Assembly: GCA_937991645.1 (NCBI GenBank)
Contig: CALKPL010000050.1
Coordinates: 1 to 64,000, forward strand
Length of the DNA: 64,000 nucleotides
Origin: UMGS1783 sp900555065
GTDB taxonomy: Bacteria; Bacillota; Clostridia; Oscillospirales; UMGS1783
Direction: 5' to 3'
The translations under genes were made by a program, and so were the position numbers. Numbering within the stretch: the stretch's first letter is position 1; each line of letters starts with the position of its first letter. Below are positions 40,233 through 47,907 of this stretch, one piece after another. The notes below the pieces were generated by a model. That model was not told the DNA's origin. It saw only the letters and a program-made list of their open reading frames with translations, and did no database searches.

Positions 40233-40262
40233 GTATAATTTGGAACGGAGAATGGAATACTA
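40233..40262 (+). promoter_or_regulatory. Sigma-G-like promoter of ypeB
   Basis: GTATA (40233-40237), an 18-bp spacer and AATACTA (40256-40262), nearly the same as the element before spoVAC. ypeB belongs to the sigma-G regulon in Bacillus. The TATAAT at 40234-40239 could alternatively be a sigma-A -10 box, but it lacks a -35. Confidence 0.45.
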
Positions 40263-40345
40263 AGGCAAAACGTTTGTCTGCGCAATATCCCTGTAGCGGA
40301 GTCGCGCAGACGGAGCGCCCGCTCCAATTTGAAAGGAGATTCCAC

Positions 40346-41692
40346 ATGTATCTTCGCAAGAGGACCTTTATACGCATCGTATCCTTTTTTTCCATCGCCG
40401 TCGTTGCGCTCGCAGTGTTCGGCGTGTATAACTACAACCAGCAAAACCGTATTAAAAACAGCCTTATGAGCGACTATGCGCGCAGCTTTACGGATCTTTC
40501 GTCCCATCTGTACAACATAGAAACCGCGTTCGACAAAGGCCGGTATGCCGGCACGGCCTACCAGGCCGTCCGGCTCGCGAGCGAAGTGTGGCGCGAGACG
40601 GGGGCGGCAAAAAGCGCCCTGGAACAGATGCCCGTCTACGATCTGAACCTGCAGGACGTGTCGGCGTTTCTGGCCAAAGCGGGCGACTACGCCTATTACC
40701 TCTCGGCAAAACTTCTGCGAGAAGAGGAATTGACGGACGAGGAAATTGAAAACATGAACGCGCTTGCAGACACAGCTTCCAGCCTGGCCACCTATATCGG
40801 CGGCCTGCAGGCGGAAATAAACGACGGCAACGCGAGCCTGCAGCAGGTCCTCGCGGTTATTGACGAACACGCCGGCGACCAGCCGGACGCCGAAGGGCAG
40901 GGCAGCGACCTTGCAGTGAGCAAAGAACAGGTGAGCGGATATCCGGAATTAATATACGACGGCCCGTTCTCCGATCACATTGAAAAAATGGAGCCTGTGT
41001 TCCTGCAGGATAAACAGCTTGTCGGCGCGGATACGGCGAAAAAGAACGTTGTGGACTGGTTCGGCGTACGTGAAGGCGAAGTGGAACTCGCCTATGAGAC
41101 CGCCTCCAAAATTCCGGCTTATGTATTCAATGTCGGAGACCGTACCGTAGCCGTTACCAAAAACGGAGGCTATCTGCTGCAGGTAACAAGCTCCGCCCTT
41201 TCGGACGACGTGCGCATCAGCAATGAGGACGCCGTCCGGTACGCACGCGATTTTCTGGAAAAACTCGGGATCGAGGGCATGGAGGAGAGCTACTATATGC
41301 TCGCCAACGGCGAACTGACCGTCAACTTCGCGTATACCCAGGACGGCGTGACCATGTACCCCGACCTGATAAAAGTGTCGGTATCCATGCGTGACGGCGC
41401 GATATGCGGCTATGAAGCGTTTGGGTATATGATGGCGCACCGCGAAGACCGCGCGACCCAGACCGCGATTTCCATGGAAGAGGCGGAGAAATCCGTCAGC
41501 AAGCGGCTGACCGTCACTGACCGCGGCGTCGCCGTCATTCCGACCGACGGCAAAAACGAAGTGCTGTGCTATGAGTTTGTGACCGAAACGCCGGACGAGC
41601 GGCATATCCTGGTATACGTCAACGCACAGACGGGCGTAGAGGAAATGCTTCAGATTCTGATCGAGACGGAACAGGGCACGCTTACGGCCTGA
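40346..41692 (+). CDS. ypeB: Germination protein YpeB
   Basis: A 448-residue spore protein. An N-terminal membrane anchor (about 9-28, VSFFSIAVVALAVFGVYNY) is followed by the YpeB N-terminal helical domain and three C-terminal PepSY-like YPEB repeats (about 215-440, for example DAVRYARDFLEKLGIEGMEE). In Bacillus, YpeB localises and stabilises the cortex-lytic enzyme SleB, and the two genes are adjacent. Here no sleB lies next to it, so its partner must be elsewhere or different. ATG 40346 has AAAGGAGA upstream; the long in-frame extension to 40076 is not supported. Confidence 0.9.
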   Translation: MYLRKRTFIRIVSFFSIAVVALAVFGVYNYNQQNRIKNSLMSDYARSFTDLSSHLYNIETAFDKGRYAGTAYQAVRLASEVWRETGAAKSALEQMPVYDLNLQDVSAFLAKAGDYAYYLSAKLLREEELTDEEIENMNALADTASSLATYIGGLQAEINDGNASLQQVLAVIDEHAGDQPDAEGQGSDLAVSKEQVSGYPELIYDGPFSDHIEKMEPVFLQDKQLVGADTAKKNVVDWFGVREGEVELAYETASKIPAYVFNVGDRTVAVTKNGGYLLQVTSSALSDDVRISNEDAVRYARDFLEKLGIEGMEESYYMLANGELTVNFAYTQDGVTMYPDLIKVSVSMRDGAICGYEAFGYMMAHREDRATQTAISMEEAEKSVSKRLTVTDRGVAVIPTDGKNEVLCYEFVTETPDERHILVYVNAQTGVEEMLQILIETEQGTLTA

Positions 41693-41729
41693 CCGGGATT
41701 TGCAGCGCATAAAGACCGGCAGCGGAGGA

Positions 41730-41766
41730 GCGGGGCGCGGAAATACAGTCCGCGCCCCGCTGTATT
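41730..41766 (+). terminator. Terminator of ypeB
   Basis: GCGGGGCGCGGA (41730-41741) pairs with TCCGCGCCCCGC (41749-41760), followed by TGTATTTG. Confidence 0.75.
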
Positions 41767-41837
41767 TGTGCTTTACACTTTTTTTCGATTGCGGTATACT
41801 ATTAATTATAAAAAATGACACAGGAGGAGACGTGCGT

Positions 41838-42476
41838 ATGCGGGTACGCAGGATGAAGAACCTGGAGTCGCGCCGCGCGCGGGTGGCCGGATATCTCATC
41901 GAGCCGCCGCAGTCAGGCGGGCTGGACTTTGGCCAGGTGTTTGGGAACAAAAACGCAGTACATATGGAACTGGGCTGCGGCAAGGGCGGATTTATATGCG
42001 CGCTGTCACAGCAGTGTCCGGATATAAACTTTATCGGCGTGGAACGGGTGCCGGAAGTGCTTGTGATGGCGATGGAAAAAGCGCAGCAGGCAGGCCGGGA
42101 AAACGTCCGGTATCTTTGCTGCGACGTACGCGCGCTGGCGGAGATGGTCGCGCCGGGCAGCGTCGGCCGTATCTATTTGAATTTTTCAGACCCCTGGCCC
42201 AAGGACAGGCACGCAAAGCGTCGGCTTACCGCCGCTCCGTTTCTGGAGCTATATGCGCAAATTCTGGCGCCGGGCGGGCAGCTGCACTTGAAAACCGATA
42301 ACCGGAACCTGTTCGAATACAGCCTGCGCGAGCTGGAGAACCGCGGCGCGTCAATTTCCGATGTGTGCTATGATCTGCATGCGTCCGGCTGCCCCGGCAA
42401 CGTTATGACCGAGTACGAGCGGAAGTTTGTTGAAATGGGACTTCCGATCCACCGGCTCGTGGCAACCTTCGCCTGA
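41838..42476 (+). CDS. trmB: tRNA (guanine-N7)-methyltransferase
   Basis: A 212-residue SAM-dependent enzyme that methylates G46 of tRNAs. The SAM-binding motif is HMELGCGKGGFICALS, and the family signature LNFSDPWPKDRHAKRRL is clear, with TDNRNLFEYSL following. The start may be ATG 41838 or GTG 41832; AGGAGG lies at 41822-41827. It is separated from ypeB by a terminator. The C-terminal end MTEYERKFVEMGLPIHRLVA is typical. Confidence 0.93.
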   Translation: MRVRRMKNLESRRARVAGYLIEPPQSGGLDFGQVFGNKNAVHMELGCGKGGFICALSQQCPDINFIGVERVPEVLVMAMEKAQQAGRENVRYLCCDVRALAEMVAPGSVGRIYLNFSDPWPKDRHAKRRLTAAPFLELYAQILAPGGQLHLKTDNRNLFEYSLRELENRGASISDVCYDLHASGCPGNVMTEYERKFVEMGLPIHRLVATFA

Positions 42477-42633
42477 CCGGCATCCATTTTGGCGCGCCGG
42501 GTGGGGCCGGTTCCCACAAACGGTGCAAATAAGCTTCCAACATTGATAAAACTTTGATATTTCGAGCGCATACTATACACAATTCGGGGGAAAAACTCAT
42601 TGTAGGCATTGAGAACGGATATGGTGGATAGGT

Positions 42634-43308
42634 ATGCGTAAGAAACTTCTGGTAGTGGACGATGAATTCGATATTGTGAACATGCTGCGCGATTATTTTG
42701 AGATGAGCGGCTACGACGTGCTGACCGCGCTTTCGGGTGCGGAAGCGCTGGAGAAACTGCGCCTGCAGCCGGACATGATCCTGCTCGATATCAACATGCC
42801 GGATATGGACGGGCTGGAGGTCTGCAAGCGGATCCGGAACCATGTCAGCTGCCCGATACTCTTCCTGACGGCGCGGGTGGACGATACGGATAAGATTACG
42901 GGTTTCCGGGTCGGCGGGGACGACTACGTCGTCAAGCCTTTCAGCCTGGACGAGCTGGGCGCGCGTGTAGAGGCGCACCTGCGCCGGGACGACCGGCAGG
43001 CTTCCCGCAGCCGGATGCGCTTTGAGGACGATTTGGTTATTGACTATTCCGAGCGCGCCGTATACTATAAGCAGCAGCAAATCCCGCTTGCGAAGAAGGA
43101 GTTTGACATTATCGAGTTTTTGTCGCTCAACAGCGGTCAGGTCTTCGATAAGGAGCGCATCTATGAGCGGCTGTGGAACTGGGACAGCGATGGCGACAGC
43201 GCCGTGGTGGCCGAGCACATCCGCAGAATCCGCGCAAAGCTCTCGGGCGCCGGCAGCCGGACGCACATTGAAACCGTGTGGGGTGTGGGCTACAAGTGGG
43301 TAAAATAA
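42634..43308 (+). CDS. OmpR-family response regulator
   Basis: A 224-residue regulator: receiver domain (residues 1-120) with phosphorylation site D52 in ILLDINMPDMDG, acidic pocket VVDDEFD and K in VVKPF; then a winged-helix DNA-binding domain (about 130-222, LAKKEFDIIEFLSLNSGQVF, RRIRAKLSG). It forms a two-component system with the kinase encoded immediately downstream. A glycosyltransferase follows, and cell-wall hydrolase genes lie 3 kb further on with OmpR-type direct repeats at their promoters. The target genes are not proven. Confidence 0.92.
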   Translation: MRKKLLVVDDEFDIVNMLRDYFEMSGYDVLTALSGAEALEKLRLQPDMILLDINMPDMDGLEVCKRIRNHVSCPILFLTARVDDTDKITGFRVGGDDYVVKPFSLDELGARVEAHLRRDDRQASRSRMRFEDDLVIDYSERAVYYKQQQIPLAKKEFDIIEFLSLNSGQVFDKERIYERLWNWDSDGDSAVVAEHIRRIRAKLSGAGSRTHIETVWGVGYKWVK

Positions 43309-43325
43309 AGAGGTTTTTCCGGAAT

Positions 43326-44489
43326 ATGTCGCTCAAGCAGTCGTTTGTGCTGTACACGCTCGTCTTCATCCTGATCGCGACGCTGATCAGCGTGCTTCTG
43401 CTTGAACTGTACAGCAAGCTGCAGCAGAACCTTTATATGAACTATTTTGACCCGGCCGACCCCTATCAGCTCGATATATACAACAATTACGGCGTAGTCT
43501 ACTCGCCTTATCAAAACCTATCTTCTGTCGACCAGTTCTGGAACGGCCTGCTCGGCACATTGCGGATTATCACCCTGCCGCTTGTGTTCATCGGCTGTTC
43601 GATTCTGGCCAGTCTGCTGTTTTACCGCAATAAGCTGCAGCGTCCGGTCTCGCTGCTGCACGAGGGCGCGGAGAAGATCGCCGCGAACGACCTGCGTTTT
43701 GTTATCGACTACGACAGTCAGGACGAATTGGGCAGGCTGTGCCGTTCATACAACGACATGCGCGCGTCTCTCGAACAGAACAACCGCAAAATGTGGCGGT
43801 TTGTAGAGGAACGCCGGCGGCTCAACGCGTCGTTTTCCCACGACCTGCGCACGCCGCTTACCGTACTGCGCGGCTATACCGATATGCTGCGAAAATACAT
43901 CCCGGTGGACCGCTATCCCAAGGAGAAGCTGATCAGTACGGTCAACACCATGTCGGACCACATCAACCGGCTGGAAAACTACGTTTCCGCCATGAATACG
44001 CTGTATCGGCTGGAGGACATCACAGTCGATCCGGGGCCTGTGGAAGGGGAGAAGCTCGCCGCCACGCTCCGTTCAACGGCGGAAATCCTGTGCCGAGAAG
44101 CGGATATGCGCCTGCAGTTCAACGCCTGTCTCGACGGGATTTTACAGGTGGATGCGGAAGTCGTCATGCAGGTGTTTGAGAATATGATGTCCAACGCCGT
44201 CCGGTTTGCAAGCGGAGCCATTCAGGTGGACTGTTCCCGCGACGGGCAGGAGCTCGTCCTCGTCGTCACGGACGATGGCAAAGGCTTTCTGCAGGAGGAC
44301 CTGCGTCAGGCCGCCGCGCCGTACTACCGGGGCCGCCCCTCGGAAGAGGATACGCATTTCGGGCTGGGCCTGAACATATGCAAGCTGCTTTGCGAAAAAC
44401 ACGGCGGCTATCTCAAGATTGCAAACAGCCGCACAAGCGGCGCGATGGTGACTGCCGTATTCGCGCTGGGCCGCCGTAGTCAAAATTGA
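43326..44489 (+). CDS. Sensor histidine kinase
   Basis: A 387-residue membrane kinase with two helices (about 8-28 and 75-100) around a short extracytoplasmic loop, a HAMP domain (about 105-155), a dimerisation domain with the phosphoacceptor H172 in SFSHDLRTPLTVLRGY, and the ATPase domain (N box VFENMMSNAVRF, G boxes VTDDGKGF and FGLGLNICK). It has no PAS domain, so it is not an orthodox WalK. It begins 17 bp after the regulator. The signal is unknown; cell-envelope stress is a reasonable guess from the context. Confidence 0.9.
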   Translation: MSLKQSFVLYTLVFILIATLISVLLLELYSKLQQNLYMNYFDPADPYQLDIYNNYGVVYSPYQNLSSVDQFWNGLLGTLRIITLPLVFIGCSILASLLFYRNKLQRPVSLLHEGAEKIAANDLRFVIDYDSQDELGRLCRSYNDMRASLEQNNRKMWRFVEERRRLNASFSHDLRTPLTVLRGYTDMLRKYIPVDRYPKEKLISTVNTMSDHINRLENYVSAMNTLYRLEDITVDPGPVEGEKLAATLRSTAEILCREADMRLQFNACLDGILQVDAEVVMQVFENMMSNAVRFASGAIQVDCSRDGQELVLVVTDDGKGFLQEDLRQAAAPYYRGRPSEEDTHFGLGLNICKLLCEKHGGYLKIANSRTSGAMVTAVFALGRRSQN

Positions 44490-44600
44490 TAAATAATTGA
44501 ACATTCATTTGTATACTCTTTTCAATATCACATTCTGTTGAAAGGGGTATTTTTTTTGCCTTTTGGGGAGCCCCTGTATTCAACAAGGAAAGGACAAACA

Positions 44601-45851
44601 ATGGAACTGTTAGACACATTGAACGGTGTTGTGGGCATTCTGTTTATGCTCTGCTATTCTTATCAGATCGTGTATGTCATAGTCGTTCTGGTGCGCAAGC
44701 CCCTCAGGCTGCCCGACGCGCCGAAGCACCGGTTTGCAGTGCTCATTTCAGCGCGCAACGAACAGGCGGTAATCGCAAATCTCATCCAGAGCATACGCAA
44801 TCAAAACTATCCGGGCGAGCTTGTGGACACCTATGTGGTCGCCGACAACTGCACGGACAGAACGGCCGCCGTCGCGCGCGCGGCGGGCGCAGTCGTTTGG
44901 GAGCGCTTTAACAAGCAGAACGTGGGCAAGGGCTACGCCCTGAAATTCCTCTATGAGAAAATACGCGCCGCCTTCCCCGAAAAGCGATACGACGGCTATT
45001 TTGTGTTCGATGCGGACAACCTGCTCGACGAGAACTATATCTTGGAGATGAACAAGGTTTTTGGCGCCGGGCATCGGATTGTCACCAGCTACCGCAACTC
45101 CAAAAACTGCGGCAGCAACTGGATTTCAGCCGGTTACGCGTTGTGGTTCCAGCGCGAATCGAAGTTCCTCAACAATGCGCGTATGCTCCTCGGCACCAGC
45201 TGCGCCGTCTCCGGTACGGGATTTCTCGTCCACCACGAGATCATGGAGCGCAACCATGGCTGGAAGCATTTTCTGCTCACGGAGGACATCGAGTTCACGA
45301 TCGACAGCGTGATCCAGGGCGAGCGTATCGCCTACTGCGGCTCCGCTATCGTATACGACGAGCAGCCGGTCACCCTTCGCCAGTCCTGCCGCCAGCGCAT
45401 GCGCTGGGCCAAAGGCTATTTTCAGGTCTTCTTCAATTACGGCGGCCAGCTCTTCCGGTCCATCGCAAAAAACGGTTTTTCCGGAATCGACCTTACGCTC
45501 ACCATCTTTCCCGTCATTCTGTTCACTCTGGCCGTCGGCGTTGTCAATATCGGCGTCGCGCTCTTTAACCTGCTCCTGCCGGGCGGAGGCTTTGGCCTGT
45601 GGCTCATGTCTCTGCTGAAAGCGGCCTTGTTCGCATACGGAACTTTGTTCTGCATGGGCCTGCTCACAACGGTGACGGAGTGGAAACAGATCCACTGCAA
45701 AAATTATAAGAAAATTCTCTACTGCTTTACCTTTCCGCTGTTTCTGGCCACCTATGTGCCCATATCCATTGTGGCCCTGTTCAAAAAGGTGGAATGGAAG
45801 CCGATACATCACAGCGTAAACACCTCGCTGCAGGATATACGCTCCGCATAG
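44601..45851 (+). CDS. Family 2 glycosyltransferase (membrane, processive type)
   Basis: A 416-residue enzyme with one N-terminal helix, a GT-A catalytic domain and about four C-terminal helices. Catalytic landmarks: VADNCTDRTAAVAR, the metal-binding DAD in FVFDADNLLDENY, the acceptor-site TEDIEFTI and the QRMRW motif in RQRMRWAKGYF. This pattern resembles N-acetylglucosaminyltransferases that build beta-linked polysaccharides or glycolipids. ATG 44601 has AAGGAAAGGA upstream. It follows the two-component system after 111 bp and may be a target of it. Confidence 0.88.
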   Translation: MELLDTLNGVVGILFMLCYSYQIVYVIVVLVRKPLRLPDAPKHRFAVLISARNEQAVIANLIQSIRNQNYPGELVDTYVVADNCTDRTAAVARAAGAVVWERFNKQNVGKGYALKFLYEKIRAAFPEKRYDGYFVFDADNLLDENYILEMNKVFGAGHRIVTSYRNSKNCGSNWISAGYALWFQRESKFLNNARMLLGTSCAVSGTGFLVHHEIMERNHGWKHFLLTEDIEFTIDSVIQGERIAYCGSAIVYDEQPVTLRQSCRQRMRWAKGYFQVFFNYGGQLFRSIAKNGFSGIDLTLTIFPVILFTLAVGVVNIGVALFNLLLPGGGFGLWLMSLLKAALFAYGTLFCMGLLTTVTEWKQIHCKNYKKILYCFTFPLFLATYVPISIVALFKKVEWKPIHHSVNTSLQDIRSA

Positions 45852-45867
45852 AACGCGCCCTCTCGTT

Positions 45868-45900
45868 GCCGCTCCGCACTGCCGGAGCGGCTTTTGTTTT
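45868..45900 (+). terminator. Terminator of the glycosyltransferase gene
   Basis: GCCGCTCCG (45868-45876) pairs with CGGAGCGGC (45883-45891), followed by TTTTGTTTT. Confidence 0.85.
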
Positions 45901-45967
45901 CGCCGCGTCGCTGCTTTCGAAAATATGGTAAAACCCTGAACAATTCTTGAATTTTGGGAAATGGGGG

Positions 45968-46022
45968 TTGTAATTCCGGCATAAATATTCTAAAATGTAA
46001 CTGCTTGTAACCGTTTTGTAAT
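45968..46022 (+). promoter_or_regulatory. Promoter and triple TGTAA box of the first M23 gene
   Basis: TTGTAA (45968-45973), 17 bp, TAAAAT (45991-45996). Starting on the last base of the -10 box are three direct repeats: TGTAAC (45996-46001), TGTAAC (46006-46011) and TGTAAT (46017-46022), spaced by 4 and 5 bp. Same-face direct repeats with an 11-bp period are how OmpR-family regulators (WalR: TGTWAH-N5-TGTWAH; PhoP) bind. Position over the transcript start suggests repression or tight control. Confidence 0.6.
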
Positions 46023-46047
46023 CATCTGTCCCGTGGAGGCAATATCA

Positions 46048-47736
46048 ATGGCGAGACACAGCGCAAAGCTTTTGAAAAAATATGAAAAACGGCGGCCGGC
46101 CGCACAGGCGGCCCATGCCGGGAAGCGCCGGCGCAGAAAAAAGAAGGTCTATTATCTCTCCTATCCTGCGCTGTCGCCGTTGCCCGGGCCGAAGCCGGCC
46201 GAGAAAAAGCGCGGCGTACTGTACCGTGCCGGACAATATATTGGAAACGCATTTTCAAAACTCTCCGCGAAAACTGCGGACGCCGTTTCCGTCCTGCGTG
46301 GGGAGCTGTATGAGGATCCCGCGTCCTTCCTTCGGAAAACAGGCTACCATATCGGCCGCGGCTTTGGCGGCGTCGGCAGGTTTTTCTCCCGCATATCCCG
46401 GTTCGTGCTGCTGCCCCTTTCGGTGATGATGGTCATCGCCGCCGCCGCCCTCTTTTCCGCCTATACCATCGGCGTCAAGGTCACGCTCGACGGCGAAACC
46501 ATCGGCTATATGGCGGACGTAGCCTCTTTTGAGCAGGCGCAGTCGGGCGCGGAACAGATCGTCTCGGCGCGGATTAACGACTCCTACAAGCTGGACGTGC
46601 AGCCCGTCTATTCCGTAGCGCTTGTGCCGCGCTCCGAACTTGTCGAAACAGAGACGGTGCAGGAGTATATCGCCGAAATTTCAACGGACCGCCTCGGCAA
46701 GTCCTACGCGCTTTATGTGGACGGACAGCTCGTGGGAACCTATGCGAGAAAGAGCGCCATAGAGGAAATGCTGGAAAATATAAAGCGCCCTTATGTAACG
46801 GGCGAGGCGAATGAAACGGTCGATTTTCTCAACGACGTACAGATTCAGTACGGGGTTTACTCCGAGGAGTTTGAGCTGACGCTAAAGGAAATGCGCAACC
46901 GCCTGCTGTCGAGCGACAGCCCCGTCGTGGAATACAGCGTAAAGCAGGATGAGGATTTGGAGACGATCGCGCGCTCGCTGAATGTGGATGATGAACTGAT
47001 TTTGAATCTCAACCCCGAGCTGGATGCGGACAACCTCTCCTCCGGCGAACGCATTCTTGTGCCGGGCAGCGACCCGCTGCTCAACGTCGTCATCCGGCGT
47101 ACCGTGTCGTATGAGGAGGAGATACCCTACGAGGTCAAAAGTTCACAGAGCGCCGACCTGTGGGAGGGCATGGAACAGGTTGTCACGACGGGCGAGCCGG
47201 GCCTGCGCCGGGTGACGGCCGATATCCTGCTCATAAACGGCGTGGAAACGGACCGTGAAATCCAGCACACGGAGACGGTGCAGGAGCCCGTCACGGAAAT
47301 CAGGCTCGTCGGCACAAAACAGATTCCGATCGGAGAGGACGGGAGCTACAGCACCGGTTCGATGATCTGGCCCGTGCCGAGCGGCGGTCTTGTCACCGGC
47401 CGCTTTGGAGATTGGCGGGGCACCCACGCGCACACGGCGCTGGACATTGCGGAAAGCTACAATACCACCCTTGTCGCAACCGATTCCGGGCGGGTCATCA
47501 CCGCCGGCTGGAACGAAGGCGGCTACGGATATAACGTATGGATCGACCATGGCAACGGATTTACCTCCCGCTATTCCCACTGCAGCGCGGTACTGGTCGA
47601 AACCGGCCAGCTTGTCGGCCAGGGCCAGCCGATTGCATACATGGGGATGACGGGCAACGCCACCGGCATCCACGTCCATTTTGAAATTCAGTACAATGGC
47701 GAGGTCGTAGACCCCGAACTGTTCGTATCGCCTTGA
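46048..47736 (+). CDS. LysM-G5-M23 peptidoglycan endopeptidase, copy 1
   Basis: A 562-residue envelope protein. A Lys/Arg-rich cytoplasmic start (about 1-110) leads to one membrane anchor (about 125-150, LLPLSVMMVIAAAALFSAYT), then a helical region, a LysM domain (about 310-355, DLETIARSLNVDDELILNLN), a G5 domain (about 360-430) and an M23 peptidase (about 445-560). Zinc ligands are in HTALDIA (HxxxD) and HVHFE (HxH), with SRYSHCS containing the catalytic His. It should cut peptide cross-bridges of peptidoglycan. ATG 46048 is eight bases after GGAGG. The next gene is a paralog with matching promoter. Confidence 0.92.
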   Translation: MARHSAKLLKKYEKRRPAAQAAHAGKRRRRKKKVYYLSYPALSPLPGPKPAEKKRGVLYRAGQYIGNAFSKLSAKTADAVSVLRGELYEDPASFLRKTGYHIGRGFGGVGRFFSRISRFVLLPLSVMMVIAAAALFSAYTIGVKVTLDGETIGYMADVASFEQAQSGAEQIVSARINDSYKLDVQPVYSVALVPRSELVETETVQEYIAEISTDRLGKSYALYVDGQLVGTYARKSAIEEMLENIKRPYVTGEANETVDFLNDVQIQYGVYSEEFELTLKEMRNRLLSSDSPVVEYSVKQDEDLETIARSLNVDDELILNLNPELDADNLSSGERILVPGSDPLLNVVIRRTVSYEEEIPYEVKSSQSADLWEGMEQVVTTGEPGLRRVTADILLINGVETDREIQHTETVQEPVTEIRLVGTKQIPIGEDGSYSTGSMIWPVPSGGLVTGRFGDWRGTHAHTALDIAESYNTTLVATDSGRVITAGWNEGGYGYNVWIDHGNGFTSRYSHCSAVLVETGQLVGQGQPIAYMGMTGNATGIHVHFEIQYNGEVVDPELFVSP

Positions 47737-47752
47737 CAGGCGCTGCATGCGA

Positions 47753-47787
47753 GCGGGCTTCCGGATTTTCGGAAGCCCGCTGTTTTA
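47753..47787 (+). terminator. Terminator between the two M23 genes
   Basis: GCGGGCTTCCG (47753-47763) pairs with CGGAAGCCCGC (47770-47780), followed by TGTTTTAT. The two hydrolases are therefore transcribed separately. Confidence 0.85.
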
Positions 47788-47824
47788 TAATCGTAAACTT
47801 TTCTTGAACAAATACGTATGATCC

Positions 47825-47879
47825 TTGCCATTTCGGTCATTCTATATTAAAATGTAACTAGTTGTAATCAAATTGTAAC
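47825..47879 (+). promoter_or_regulatory. Promoter and triple TGTAA box of the second M23 gene
   Basis: TTGCCA (47825-47830), 17 bp, TAAAAT (47848-47853), then TGTAAC (47853-47858), TGTAAT (47863-47868) and TGTAAC (47874-47879). The geometry (first repeat overlapping the -10 box, spacers of 4 and 5 bp) is exactly that of the upstream paralog, although the flanking sequence has diverged, which argues for selection on the element. Confidence 0.6.
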
Positions 47880-47907
47880 CTTTGCCCGCGAAGGGAGTTT
47901 ATCCAAA

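Noticed and set aside
40076..40345. N-terminal extension of ypeB by 90 codons
   Set aside because: The extension is basic and unlike YpeB, contains a terminator hairpin in its DNA, and ATG 40346 has a good ribosome-binding site before a proper membrane anchor.
39991..40395. 134-codon minus-strand frame upstream of ypeB
   Set aside because: No recognisable protein family; it covers hairpins and the ypeB start region.
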